A DNA stretch of 64,000 nt from UBA1141 sp963665155 (GTDB lineage: Bacteria; Chloroflexota; Dehalococcoidia; Lucifugimonadales; UBA3495), in contig CAXXFI010000002.1 of the NCBI GenBank assembly GCA_963665155.2, positions 1,054,001 through 1,118,000 of the forward strand, read 5' to 3'. Below, in pieces: positions 8,988-18,455 of the stretch. The notes beneath the pieces were generated by a model. It did not search any database. It was given only the letters and a program-made list of their open reading frames with translations, and was not told the DNA's origin. Positions within the stretch are counted from its first letter, which is position 1. Each line of letters opens with the position of its first letter. The translations under genes and the position numbers were made by a program.

Positions 8988-10667
8988 ATGCTGGAATTAG
9001 CGGGCATAGTAATTGGGATAGTTGCGGCTTCTTTCATCATGCTCTTCGGAAGCAGAGGTCTCGTCGACCTGTTTCGCGGCATATCTCAGCGTAGGTCGAG
9101 CAAGAAAGCGCAATCAACGTCCAGCGAAACTCAACAAGACCCGACCGCCGCCGATATCCGCTCCCCTGCCAGTATCCCCGAGGACAGACAAAAGGCACAG
9201 GCGGCCACTCTGCAAAGGTTGGAGTTTAAAGAGGCGGTGGCTACCCTGGTCCGAGCGTTCGACTATTACGCCGCTGCTGGCGAAGTAGACCAAGCGATCT
9301 CCGTGGCTGGGCACCCTGTTCAACCCGTTCCTGGGATCTCCACCGGCTTGTCACAGCTAATATCGCGGGCTTTGGATTTGGTTCCACCTGATTCTCTGCA
9401 AGCAGGACGTCTCCTATCCCGCTACGGCAGAGTCGTAGGAATGGAGCGAGGTGAATACCACCGAGCCCTCGACGCCTTTGACCGGTCACTGGCCATCGCC
9501 GACCAGGAAGACGATTCAGAGTTAGCGTTAACGACCTTGATAAGTCTCCTCCCCATGAACTGGCAGTTCAACCGCTGGAAGGAAATACTGGATGCCGCCC
9601 CGAAAGCCATTGAACTGGGGCAAAGCCTAAATGACCGTAATTCAGAAGCGCAAGCTCATTTCTGGCACACGATGGCGTCGCTGTGTACAGGCGACCTCGA
9701 GAAAGCACTATCGCATGCAAATTCCGTCTTGACGTTAGTTGACAGCGAATCTGACCGCTTTGGGGGGGCGGCCGCATTTTTGCCCGTTGAGATGGTTTGC
9801 AGGGCTATGGGCGACTGGCAGGCCGCCCGAGAATACGTCAATCAAGGATTGGCTGCGTCTCCTCAAGAGAACCGCCTACTCTTCGGCCATCCGCTGCTGG
9901 AGTATGAGACGGGCGATTTTGACCGAGGTGATGTATCACTGGAGCGGCTGCTGGACACTATGCGCGTTACCGGTCCCAGGTTAGGCCCGGATTTTGTGTT
10001 CCCCATATTGGCGATCCCCATCATGGCCCGAATTCGAGGAACGGACTCTAAACTCGAGATCGCCGAAGAAGCGGCACACGCCGATTTAGCTTGGTCCACT
10101 TCCGGCACCGTGTGGCAGATGGTAGCTGACGCAGGGATGGGCTTGATAGCTGTATTGCGGGGTAATTCGGATGAAGCAACGCACCGGTACACCGCACTGG
10201 AATCACACCGGGGCATGATGATAACCACACTTGCTGTGACCACCGACCGTCTACTTGGGCTTATGGCAAACACCATTGGCAAACTAGACAGGTCTGCCGA
10301 GCATTTTGAAGATGCTCTAGCCTTCTGCCGCAAGGCTGGCTACCGGCCCGAGTTGGCCTGGACGTGCTGCGACTACGCCGACTGTCTACTCCAGCGGGAA
10401 GGAGAACGCGACCGGGCCAAAGCTAACGTCCTGCTGGACGAGTCCTTGGCCATCTCCACCGAGTTGGGCATGCTGCCCTTGATGGATAGGGTGCAGTCCC
10501 GGCGAGAAAAGGCTCGGGAGATAGGACGAGCCTATCCCTACTTCAACTCCACCACGGTCACGCCGTCGCCGCCTGGGCCCTCACCCGAGGCTGAAGACTC
10601 AACCAATGGATGGCCGATCAGGAACTCCCGTATGGCCCGCCTCAGTGCACCGGTGCCCTTGCCGTGA
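8988..10667 (+). CDS. membrane-anchored TPR-like repeat protein
   Basis: A 559-residue protein with one N-terminal transmembrane segment (residues 4-22, GIVIGIVAASFIMLF) followed by a basic stretch. The long helical region has repeated A/G/Y patterns typical of tetratricopeptide repeats (RALDAFDRSLAIADQEDD, AEHFEDALAFCRKAG). No enzymatic motif is seen; it probably acts as a cytosolic scaffold held at the membrane. Its last 43 codons overlap the 3' end of the convergent mutS2 gene by 130 bp. That tail (PSPPGPSPEAEDSTNG) is low-complexity and may be a read-through extension of an older, shorter gene. Confidence 0.7.
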   Translation: MLELAGIVIGIVAASFIMLFGSRGLVDLFRGISQRRSSKKAQSTSSETQQDPTAADIRSPASIPEDRQKAQAATLQRLEFKEAVATLVRAFDYYAAAGEVDQAISVAGHPVQPVPGISTGLSQLISRALDLVPPDSLQAGRLLSRYGRVVGMERGEYHRALDAFDRSLAIADQEDDSELALTTLISLLPMNWQFNRWKEILDAAPKAIELGQSLNDRNSEAQAHFWHTMASLCTGDLEKALSHANSVLTLVDSESDRFGGAAAFLPVEMVCRAMGDWQAAREYVNQGLAASPQENRLLFGHPLLEYETGDFDRGDVSLERLLDTMRVTGPRLGPDFVFPILAIPIMARIRGTDSKLEIAEEAAHADLAWSTSGTVWQMVADAGMGLIAVLRGNSDEATHRYTALESHRGMMITTLAVTTDRLLGLMANTIGKLDRSAEHFEDALAFCRKAGYRPELAWTCCDYADCLLQREGERDRAKANVLLDESLAISTELGMLPLMDRVQSRREKAREIGRAYPYFNSTTVTPSPPGPSPEAEDSTNGWPIRNSRMARLSAPVPLP

Positions 10668-13341
10668 ATGATTCTCAGCGGACTTACGCCGTCCAGAGAG
10701 GCGTTGTTTAGCCAACCCTCCACGTTCTCTACGGCTTCGTCAACCCGTTGGCCTCGCAGGTCAATCTCGGGAGCGGTGGCTCGCCGGGAGCTTCGGCTCA
10801 CAATAACTTTGGGCTCGACCGAAGGTCGGGGCCCTCCCGCGGGACGGTCAAGCTGGTAAACGGGTATCTTGGCCCGCATAGTCCCAAGCAATACCTCTAC
10901 CTGGGATTCTTGGTCGGGAGGACTTATTACTTCCACCGGGCGGTCAATTCCCCGGATGTAGACCCGGTCCCCCGACTTTAGCGTTTCATGCCACGGCGCC
11001 CGGTATATAGGGATGGGTTGCCATGTGGGAGAGTTAACCGCTCGCCGGTCTTCAGCCAACTGGGACTGCAACTCTTCTTGAATCCGGCTAATCTCTTCCG
11101 CCGGGCTAGCCGGTGAGTTGGTCTGGGAAGCGCTGTCTTGGCGGTTCGTCGGGTAACTTGCAGGAAAAAAGGGCTGCGGTCTTGGCTGGAATACGGGCCG
11201 TTCCAGCGCCCTCTCGGCTTGTTGAAGGCGGGCCAGAACGCCGCCAATCTTTTGTTGCAGTTCTTGCCGGGCTTGCTCAACGAGCTCTATCTTAGAATTC
11301 TCCACCGAAGCCAACCTGGCTTCTGTCTCAGCCTGATTTTCTTTGGCCCGGAGCAATGCAGCCTCGGCCTCGCGGCGCAGGCCATCTACCAAGCCACGCT
11401 CTTCCTGCAGCTCCTTTAACAATCCTTCGGTAGCTTGTTCTTCCGGAGACAAGGCTTGACGGGCTTGGTCCAGGATGTCTTGAGGCACACCCAAGCGCTG
11501 CGCAATGGTCAAAGCGTAGCTACGACCGGGCAGGCCCAGCGTCACCTGATAGGTCGGGTCCAGCGTCTCCGGGTGTAGGTCCACGCTGGCATTTATCATT
11601 CCAGGTTGCTCTTGCACGTAGTGGGCCACGCCCCGGTGGTGGGTGGTGGCTACCATTAGAGACCCACGGCGCCAAAAGTGGCCCAGGATTGCTTTGGCCA
11701 AGGCAGAGCCTTCTTCCGGATCGGTACTGGTGCCCAACTCGTCGACCAGAATCAGCGAGTCCCCGGTGGCGGCCTCCATGATTGTTAGCAGGTTGCGTAT
11801 GTGGGAGCTAAAGGTGGACAGCGACTGTTCGATGCTCTGCTGGTCGCCAATATCGGCGTAAATTCCGTCAAAGAGTGGAAACCGACCTTCATCGGCCGGG
11901 ACGTGAAGGCCGGACTGGGCCATCATCGCCAACAGGCCCACGGTCTTCAGGGTGACGGTCTTTCCACCGGCGTTGGGACCGGTAATTAGCATCACGGTCT
12001 GCGGGCCGCCCAACTCCAACGCGATGGGCACGGCCCCGGCGGCGAGCAGAGGATGGCGCGCCCCGGAGAGCCTTAGGGTCGAAGGTCGACCGTTTGCGAC
12101 AGACGCCGCATGCCCAAATTCCGGCTGTTTAATCCCTGGCCGATCAATCTCTGGCTGATCAAAATCTCTGGCTGATCAAACTCTGGCTGATCAAACTCTG
12201 GCTGATCAAACTCTGGCCGATCAATCCCCGGCTGGTCAAACTCAGGCGAGTCGGATGCCGAAGAGTCAAATACCGAGGGCGCTATCGACCGGGTAGCCGC
12301 CGAGTAGCGTCCCTTGGCTACGTCCAGATCGAGCCTGGCCATTAAGTCCAAGGCCAAAAGAAGATCCTCCCCTGACTGACCGACCAGATTTGAGAGTTGG
12401 CGTAGAATCCGCTCTTCTTCCCGCTCTTCCGCCAACCTGGATTCCCGCCACCGGTTGCCTAAATCGATGGCTTGCATAGGCTCTACGAACACAGTGGCCC
12501 CGCTATCCGATACATCGTGGACTATTCCCGGCACCCGGTACCGCATCTCGGCCCGGACAAGCAAGACCAACCGCCCGTTGCGCTGGGTAATAATGGGTTC
12601 CTGAATCACGTCCTGGCGCTCCAACCGGCGAAGGTTACGTTCCATCACACTGTTGAGCCGCTCGTGGGTGTTTTTAGACTCTTCGCGAAATTGGCGCAAC
12701 GCAGGGCTGGCGCTGTCTAATACCTCGCCTGCGGGGCTAATTGAGGCCCCAATGGCGCGCTCCAAGGGCAATAGGTCGGGCAGGTTGTCGCCCAAGCCGG
12801 ACAAAAGAGGAATTTCTTCGTGGCGAGACAGGGTACTGCGATTATGCCGTACCGCTTCGGTCAGTCCACGAACGGCATGGAGTTCCTCACCCCGCAAAAA
12901 GCCGCCCAGCAGACCTCGGTTTACATACCCTCGAAATTCGATCCCCGGTCCAAACTCCAGTCCACCGCCATGGTCGAGAAACTGCCGGGCCTCGGTGGTT
13001 TCCTGCTGACGGGTCGCTACCTCCAAAAGGTCGATTGAGGGCGACAGCGATAATGCTTGTTCCCGGCCCATAACCGAGCGGGTATATCCAGCCAGTTGCT
13101 GGCTAACCTGGTCGAACTCCAAGAGCCGGGACGAGCGCTCAAATCCACTTGTGCTGCCGACCGGAGGCGGCAGGGCCGCGTCTGACCTTGGGGGTTTTGA
13201 CCTTAGTGGTTCGCCGGACATTTCACCAGACGTTCCATCGGACGTTCTTCCGGAAATTTCGTCCGCTAATCCACCGGAAGTTCCAGCAAAAGTTTCTTGG
13301 AGTACTGGTTTAGGGATATATTCTTCGGCGCCGTTAATCAA
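10538..13341 (-). CDS. mutS2: MutS2 (RqcU-like ribosome-splitting ATPase), frame interrupted
   Basis: MutS2 has a MutS core/lever, an ABC-type ATPase, a coiled coil and a C-terminal Smr nuclease-like domain. In Bacillus it binds collided ribosomes and splits them. The upstream frame (13341-12073, TTG start) carries the lever region. The downstream frame carries Walker A GPNAGGKT, the Walker B region LILVDELGTSTDPEEG, a long Glu/Gln-rich coiled coil and the Smr motifs IDLRGQRVDEA and IIHGKGTGALR. The frames join in a 15-bp minisatellite coding for PEFDQ repeats, where one unit is 17 bp (12161-12177). Reading on in the second frame restores the conserved segment LRLSGARHPLL just before Walker A. 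The first 70 residues are an unusual Ser/Gly/Pro-rich extension. 18 bases downstream of the VLRF1 gene. Confidence 0.9.
12131..12252. repeat. 15-bp coding minisatellite in mutS2
   Basis: Eight units resembling AAACTCTGGCTGATC. Seven are 15 bp; the third (12161-12177) is 17 bp. On the minus strand they encode PEFDQ/PGIDR repeats between the lever and ATPase domains of MutS2. The two extra bases cause the frame break. Confidence 0.9.
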
Positions 13342-13359
13342 TGTTCACCATTCCACGTT

Positions 13360-14136
13360 TTACCAATCCAGAGGATATACCCTGCATTCGTTCAGCATAC
13401 CCGCCACTTCTTCCAATGTGTCACGCTTAGGGTCCCTGACGTTTAGCCGCCGATCCAAAATCTTGTCCCGTTGGCGTTCCACGAAAGGGCATACTCTCAA
13501 GAACCCTTCCAGAGTAAATTTCTCTCCGCCCAAGAGAACGAAATCCAGTTCTTCGTCCAGTTCCCGTTCGATGGAGCTGAACTGGGTCTGGGCAGCCTGG
13601 CAGGCCTTATCGTACAGCAGGCGCATCTGTCCTTCACGGATACGCTGGTAGCGCTTTTGGGAAGTCCCTCCGGCGGCATGCCTGCCCTTCACATAACGGG
13701 CATCGGTCTTGGCGGTGAGCAACTTTTGGCCATGGAAAACCGCCGCCGAAAACCGGCCCAACCGCAGCAAAATTACGCCTATAGTGTACTCCGTTTCCAG
13801 AAGCGTCAAGAGCGGCTTGGTGTTCCATGAAGAGAAGACACCTTCTTCTACTAAAGGGAAAGGCGGTAAAACAACCAGCCCCTGGTTTCCGCTGCGGAAC
13901 GCCGCCACTCCAGTACCGGAATTAAGTATGGACCGGTCCATACCGGACAGTCGCTCCCACCAAGTGCGGCCTTCTGGACCTTGGCCGTTCAAGAACTCAT
14001 GCCCCTGGCCCGGCCGTAGATAAATTGAGGACGCAGGCGTGGGAGGCTCCGGGGCGCAATTTTTAAGAAGGCCAGTAATTGCCTTTGCGCTTAGAACCTG
14101 ACCTGGTTTTACCGAAATGATGCTGGTTGGTTCCAT
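13360..14136 (-). CDS. VLRF1-type peptidyl-tRNA hydrolase (Vms1-like release factor domain)
   Basis: The 258-residue protein matches the actinobacterial/Chloroflexota VLRF1 family, an eRF1-fold domain related to Vms1/ANKZF1. Those proteins cut nascent chains from tRNA on split large subunits. The key motif is KGRHAAGGTSQKRYQR, with GGTSQ at residues 156-160 and basic residues on both sides. It is preceded by an EYTIGVILLRLGRFSAAVF strand pair typical of the fold. The C-terminal half (RLLYDKACQAAQTQF onwards) is helical and ends in a DPKRDTLEEV segment. It is first in a leftward pair with mutS2. Family assignment rests on motif recognition, not a search. Confidence 0.8.
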   Translation of the reverse strand: MEPTSIISVKPGQVLSAKAITGLLKNCAPEPPTPASSIYLRPGQGHEFLNGQGPEGRTWWERLSGMDRSILNSGTGVAAFRSGNQGLVVLPPFPLVEEGVFSSWNTKPLLTLLETEYTIGVILLRLGRFSAAVFHGQKLLTAKTDARYVKGRHAAGGTSQKRYQRIREGQMRLLYDKACQAAQTQFSSIERELDEELDFVLLGGEKFTLEGFLRVCPFVERQRDKILDRRLNVRDPKRDTLEEVAGMLNECRVYPLDW

Positions 14137-14319
14137 TAATTCTGATCACTAAACGGGAATCATAAATCGCAGAATTGGAGCGGATTGGATTAATACTTCG
14201 CTTTTTATCATAGCGTATATAATTACCCAGTTCACCCAAACCACGCTTGGAAAATACAGCGGAAAATATAGTAAAAATTAAAGTGGAAATTAAACCTGCT
14301 AATCACATCTGGAGAATTT

Positions 14320-15123
14320 ATGCCGACCCAAGACGAGGATAAATTGTTGGAACGCCGGGACCGGGCCTTGGAAGCCATGGACGCCGGAAACGAAGCCTTG
14401 GTTAAGTCTCTGGAAGGACTGGGCACCGATGAGGCGTTCTTGGGCTCCCGGTGGTCTGTATGGGAAGTGCTGAAACACCTGGACTCGGCACCCTTTGTGG
14501 ATTCGCTGGAGAAGCTGATGGCTGGCGAACCCGAGATGCTGCCTCCCTTCGACAGCAGGGACGCTCACCTGAAGAGGGACATCGAGCATTTGATGGACAC
14601 TTCGGCCCGGATGCGTAAGCTGTTTGCTAGCCTTTCCGCGGAGCAGTTGGGCAGGCCAATCACGCCGTCCAACGCCCACAACAATTTTCCCAGCCTGTCG
14701 ATGATAGACCTGATGGAACGGGTGGCGCGCCACGAGGGTACCCACGCGCAACAGATCGAGAAGACCAGAAAGTACGTCGCCGAGTTTTCAACAACAAAGC
14801 GGGCGGTGACCTTCGCGGGGCTGGGCGATGGGGATCCCGCTATGATTCTGACCAGCGTCCGCGAACTTCTTTCCTACGCCGACTACGTTGCGGGTGACGC
14901 CGCTGCGTTGGAACTAGCGCGGCCCTACATCCGGGGTGTCGAACTCCCCCTGGACGACGAGAACGCTTTGGAAGTGCTATCCAGGATGGGCCGAGAAGCC
15001 CGAGCGGGACAATGGTCCCTGGTCGTTTCCCTGGGAGACCCAACCGAGTCATGCCCGGAGGTCATCGAGTTGGCCAAGCAGCACTGCGACCATGTCTTGG
15101 TGCGCTCCGGCCAAGAGGCTTAG
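14320..15123 (+). CDS. DinB-like domain protein with C-terminal extension
   Basis: 267 residues. The first 150 form a DinB/YfiT-like four-helix bundle: SRWSVWEVLKHLDSA carries the first conserved His and RHEGTHAQQIEKTR carries the H-x3-H pair, which together would bind a divalent metal. Relatives are thiol-dependent transferases or of unknown role. The C-terminal 110 residues (from RAVTFAGLGDGDP) form a second alpha/beta region that I do not recognise. ATG at 14320 has a GGAG site ahead of it. Divergent from the VLRF1-mutS2 operon. Confidence 0.7.
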   Translation: MPTQDEDKLLERRDRALEAMDAGNEALVKSLEGLGTDEAFLGSRWSVWEVLKHLDSAPFVDSLEKLMAGEPEMLPPFDSRDAHLKRDIEHLMDTSARMRKLFASLSAEQLGRPITPSNAHNNFPSLSMIDLMERVARHEGTHAQQIEKTRKYVAEFSTTKRAVTFAGLGDGDPAMILTSVRELLSYADYVAGDAAALELARPYIRGVELPLDDENALEVLSRMGREARAGQWSLVVSLGDPTESCPEVIELAKQHCDHVLVRSGQEA

Positions 15124-15264
15124 GCCAAAGCCAAGAACCCGTCACCCCGGCGAGGGCTGGAATACAGAGTACGTAGAACCCCCGCAAGTTCCTGGACACC
15201 GGCCTTCGCCTGTGCGACGGTGGATTCTCTTGAATTGGGAAGTGTAAGCCACATACCCGTCATT

Positions 15265-15380
15265 CCGGCGAACGAGTTTGTGAATGGATTCCCAGGAAAC
15301 CACCTAGGTGACCGATTTCGTGCCTGAGTGTCGGCGTAATTTGTCTCTAAATAGGATTAATTCACAAACTCGAACGCCGG
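15265..15380. repeat. 116-bp palindromic repeat, copy 1
   Basis: Inverted arms CCGGCGAACGAGTTTGTGAAT (15265-15285) and its near-complement (15360-15380), 19 of 21 matching, around a conserved core containing CTCTAAATAGGATTAATTCA. A second 116-bp copy is at 18050-18165. A shorter relative (GTCACCCCGGCGAGGGCTGGAATACAGAG) lies at about 15139-15168. The rest of the 614-base gap (15124-15737) holds no gene I can support. Confidence 0.8.
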
Positions 15381-15737
15381 AATCCAGAGTACGTAGAGTC
15401 GCATAAGCTCATGGATACTCGCTGCGTTGGCGCGACGGCTGCTAAAGGTGAAACGTGGGCGACCGGTGTACGGGTCAATTCGACCTTCGCCGTCTTTAGG
15501 ATTGATTCTCCATTTATCCGTAATGCCGGCAGACGCCCTGCCCGCGAACCCCAACGGTAAAAGGCCGTTTGCCCGAAATCTGGGATTTTGCTACACTAGC
15601 GGCTACTCTAATTCGTGACTAGCCGTTGCGTTACTAGCCATTGCGTTACTAGCCTTGGCCAGAAACAGTTCACCGTGGGTAGTTGCTAGCGCAAAACAGA
15701 CTCGGACACCGCACACCTGATCAAGAAAGGAGTTGGC

Positions 15738-16358
15738 ATGATTTACGAAGTCCGCACCTATAACCTGCAGCCCGGCTCGGTGCCAGTTTTCGAAGAGAAC
15801 TTCGGCAAGGCCCTGCCCGCCCGGGAAAAATATTCCAAACTGGGCGCTTTCTGGCACACCGAATTCGGTACTTTGAACCAAGTTATCCACGTATGGCCCT
15901 ACGAGAGCATCGAAGAGCGCAACAGCATACGGGCCGAAGCTGGCAAAGACCCGGAATGGCCGCCCAAGAATGACCCCAACATGTATATAAGCATGGAATC
16001 GGAAATTTACACTCCCGCACCCTTCATGCGGCCCTTAGGCGGAGACCAAGATTTGGGCAGTATTTATGAGATGCGGGTTTATACTTACAAACCCGGGTCT
16101 ATGCCCGAGGTAATAAACAGGTGGGCCGCTGCGATCCCCCACCGGGAAGAGTACTCGCCTTTGGCTGCGGCGATGTCCAGCGAGATCGGCGGCTTGAACA
16201 AATGGATCCACATTTGGCCCTATAAAGACCTGAACGATCGGGCCAAGGTCCGGGCAGAGGCCATCCAGAATCCCAACTGGCCGCCCCCCACCCGTGAATT
16301 CCTGGTCAAGCAGGAAAACAAGCTGATGGTGCCGTCTTCCTTCTCGCCCATGCACTGA
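15738..16358 (+). CDS. NIPSNAP family protein, two domains
   Basis: 206 residues made of two tandem NIPSNAP (ferredoxin-like alpha/beta) domains. Each begins with the family pattern, MIYEVRTYNLQPGS at residue 1 and YEMRVYTYKPGSM near 110. Each also has the W-P-Y and PNWPP/PEWPP signatures (HVWPYESIEER, HIWPYKDLNDR). Function in bacteria is unknown; the fold resembles dimeric monooxygenases. AAAGGAG precedes the ATG. A single-domain paralogue is at 58637. Confidence 0.88.
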   Translation: MIYEVRTYNLQPGSVPVFEENFGKALPAREKYSKLGAFWHTEFGTLNQVIHVWPYESIEERNSIRAEAGKDPEWPPKNDPNMYISMESEIYTPAPFMRPLGGDQDLGSIYEMRVYTYKPGSMPEVINRWAAAIPHREEYSPLAAAMSSEIGGLNKWIHIWPYKDLNDRAKVRAEAIQNPNWPPPTREFLVKQENKLMVPSSFSPMH

Positions 16359-16631
16359 TCGGCTCACCCACGCACTGAACCGGCGCTCGAACGTTGCGGA
16401 TGCCTGCCCCTGTATAGGGTTATGTCAGGCAACACGAGATAGCCGGGCCAATTTTCCATAGAACAACTCCCCGCTGTCAGAACATGGCAGCGGGGGAAAT
16501 ACCCCTACATTTCCACCCCAGGCTCTTAAGTCTGGACAAATGCTGTGGCCCAATGCGAATCAATCCTGCTTCCAGAGAGCTGTTGAAAAGATGTATGTCC
16601 AACCGCATGATTTTCCGAAACGTATGTCCAA

Positions 16632-17339
16632 ATGACCGACCTTAGTGCCAACCTACGGGACTTAGTCGCCGCCAACCGCATATTGGCCCATGAAGGCGTG
16701 GTTGACGCCTTCGGCCACGTTAGTTTTCGTGACCCTGGGAACCCAGACCGTTACTGGCTGTCCTGTTCCAGGGCACCCGAGTTGGTGGTGGCGGAAGACC
16801 TGATGGAGTTCACGTTGGAAGGCGAACCCGTGGAGCAACGGGACCGCGCCATGTATGCGGAGCGGCCAATCCACGGAGGCGTGTATCAGGCCCGGCCGGA
16901 CGTTCAGGCCGTGATTCACAACCATTCTATGGCAGTGATCCCCTACGGTGTTACCAACACACCGCTTCGGCCCATTTTCCACCTGGCCGCCGTCATTGGC
17001 GAGCGGGTGCCGGTGTGGGACATCCGCAACGTTTTCGGCGATACCAACATGCTGGTGACCACCATGGACCAAGGGCGAGACTTGGCCGAAACCCTGGGAA
17101 ACGGTCGCGTCGCCCTCATGAGAGGACATGGTTGCGTGGTGGTAGGATCGTCCATAAAGACGGCGGTAATGGCATCGATTTACCTTCAGGTCAATGCCCA
17201 GCTTCTTAGCGACTCGCTACGCATGGGCGACGTTAACTATCTTTCCCCCGGCGAAGTGGAACTGATGGGCCAGACTCAAGTCCGTCCCCCTTCGGGCGAC
17301 CGGGCCTGGGAGTACTGGGCCAGGCGAGCCGGATGCTGA
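16632..17339 (+). CDS. class II aldolase/adducin family protein
   Basis: 235 residues with the zinc-dependent class II aldolase fold (fuculose-1-phosphate aldolase type). Zinc ligands are visible as HNH at residues 96-98 (VIHNHSMA) and the His in MRGHGCVVVG near 166. The acid in YAERPIHGG near 77 fits the catalytic position. An N-terminal GHVSFRDP motif matches the family. Substrate unknown; many environmental relatives act as decarboxylases or epimerases. Eight bases upstream of an NTF2-like gene, so probably co-transcribed. Confidence 0.85.
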   Translation: MTDLSANLRDLVAANRILAHEGVVDAFGHVSFRDPGNPDRYWLSCSRAPELVVAEDLMEFTLEGEPVEQRDRAMYAERPIHGGVYQARPDVQAVIHNHSMAVIPYGVTNTPLRPIFHLAAVIGERVPVWDIRNVFGDTNMLVTTMDQGRDLAETLGNGRVALMRGHGCVVVGSSIKTAVMASIYLQVNAQLLSDSLRMGDVNYLSPGEVELMGQTQVRPPSGDRAWEYWARRAGC

Positions 17340-17346
17340 GGAACAT

Positions 17347-17763
17347 ATGCCAGCCGATACTCCTGAACCAGCCGATAGTCCTGAAATAGCAGAGATTAAA
17401 GCCGCCAATCAGCGGTTCTACGACGCCTTTGGCGCTCTGGACATTGACCAGATGGAGCATGTATGGGAGCCATCGGAGCGGGCGATGTGCGTTCACCCCG
17501 GTTGGCCAGCATTGGTGACCTGGGAAATAATCCGTCAAAGCTGGGAAGGAATATTCAACAACACCACGCTCATGTTATTCAACGTCAAATACCTAAACAC
17601 CACAGTGCAGGGCGATTGTGGCTGGGTGACTTGCGTGGAAAACATCAGCAGCGTGTTGCAAGGCACCGCCAGTAACTTTGGCGTTGTGGCCACCAACATT
17701 TTTGTGCGCACACCCTCGGGTTGGCGCATGATTGCCCATCACGCATCTCCCTCGAGAGGCTAA
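17347..17763 (+). CDS. SnoaL/NTF2-like protein
   Basis: 138 residues with the cone-shaped NTF2-like fold pattern: helix AANQRFYDAFGALDIDQM, then VWEPSERAMCVHPGW, then the beta-sheet NTTVQGDCGWVTCVENI and a terminal WRMIAHHASPS strand. The family includes small enzymes and binding proteins. Immediately follows the class II aldolase gene, suggesting a shared metabolic role. Start ATG at 17347 after GAGGAA. Confidence 0.8.
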   Translation: MPADTPEPADSPEIAEIKAANQRFYDAFGALDIDQMEHVWEPSERAMCVHPGWPALVTWEIIRQSWEGIFNNTTLMLFNVKYLNTTVQGDCGWVTCVENISSVLQGTASNFGVVATNIFVRTPSGWRMIAHHASPSRG

Positions 17764-18455
17764 CCCCTCGTTACGAACCCACTCCCTCAATTTTAGCCAG
17801 AATACTTTGGCGAGCCTAATTGATCACAACCGTGATCTCCGCTGTGGTTGGATAGGCGGCACCGCACCTACCCTCGCTCGTCTCTTCCCCTGCCTCAAAA
17901 TAGGGCCTTCAACTTGGGTTTACGCTCCATTTCGAAGGCTGCGGTCCGAAAAATCTTCCAGGCAATCGCATATTAATTGCCCGTGCCATTCATTGGTCGC
18001 AACAAAGGTTCGCAATTACGAATACGGCTGTCCCGTCTCGTACGTCTTTCCGGCGCAGGAGTTTGTGAATATATTGGCAGGAAACCACCCGAGTGACGGA
18101 TTTCGTGCCTGAGTTTCGGCATCTTTTGTCTCTAAATAGGATTAATTCATAAACTTGCAGGCCGGAATCCAGATACGCCAGTGAGCATAATGGTGGACGT
18201 AGCAGTGAAGTTCAACTCCAGTGACTCCGTCTGTGAGAGGCACTGCGGGCAGCACCCCTTGCTCATGGGATGACATGCTACAAATAGGGAGAATTAGGCG
18301 TGATCACCATCTCCCGTATCCGCTCCCATCGGTTCCAGCCACCTACCGCCTGTTACAATGGGTAACGAATAATGGGCTTTGACTTGAGCTTGGGGGAACC
18401 CAATTGCACGGTCATCAAGCCTTTTCCATATTGGTAGTCATAGAGGAAACCTAGC
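17764..18455. other. intergenic region with palindromic repeat
   Basis: 692 bases without a convincing gene. Contains the second copy of the 116-bp palindrome (18050-18165) and an AT-richer stretch before the iron transporter gene. No clear promoter could be assigned. Confidence 0.4.
18050..18165. repeat. 116-bp palindromic repeat, copy 2
   Basis: Arms CCGGCGCAGGAGTTTGTGAAT (18050-18070) and the imperfect complement (18145-18165). The core is close to that of the copy at 15265-15380 (GATTTCGTGCCTGAG, TCTCTAAATAGGATTAATTCA). Same length and orientation as copy 1. Confidence 0.8.

Noticed and set aside
17732..18112. 126-codon frame after the NTF2-like gene
   Set aside because: It overlaps the end of the NTF2-like gene and runs into the 116-bp palindrome; no domain.
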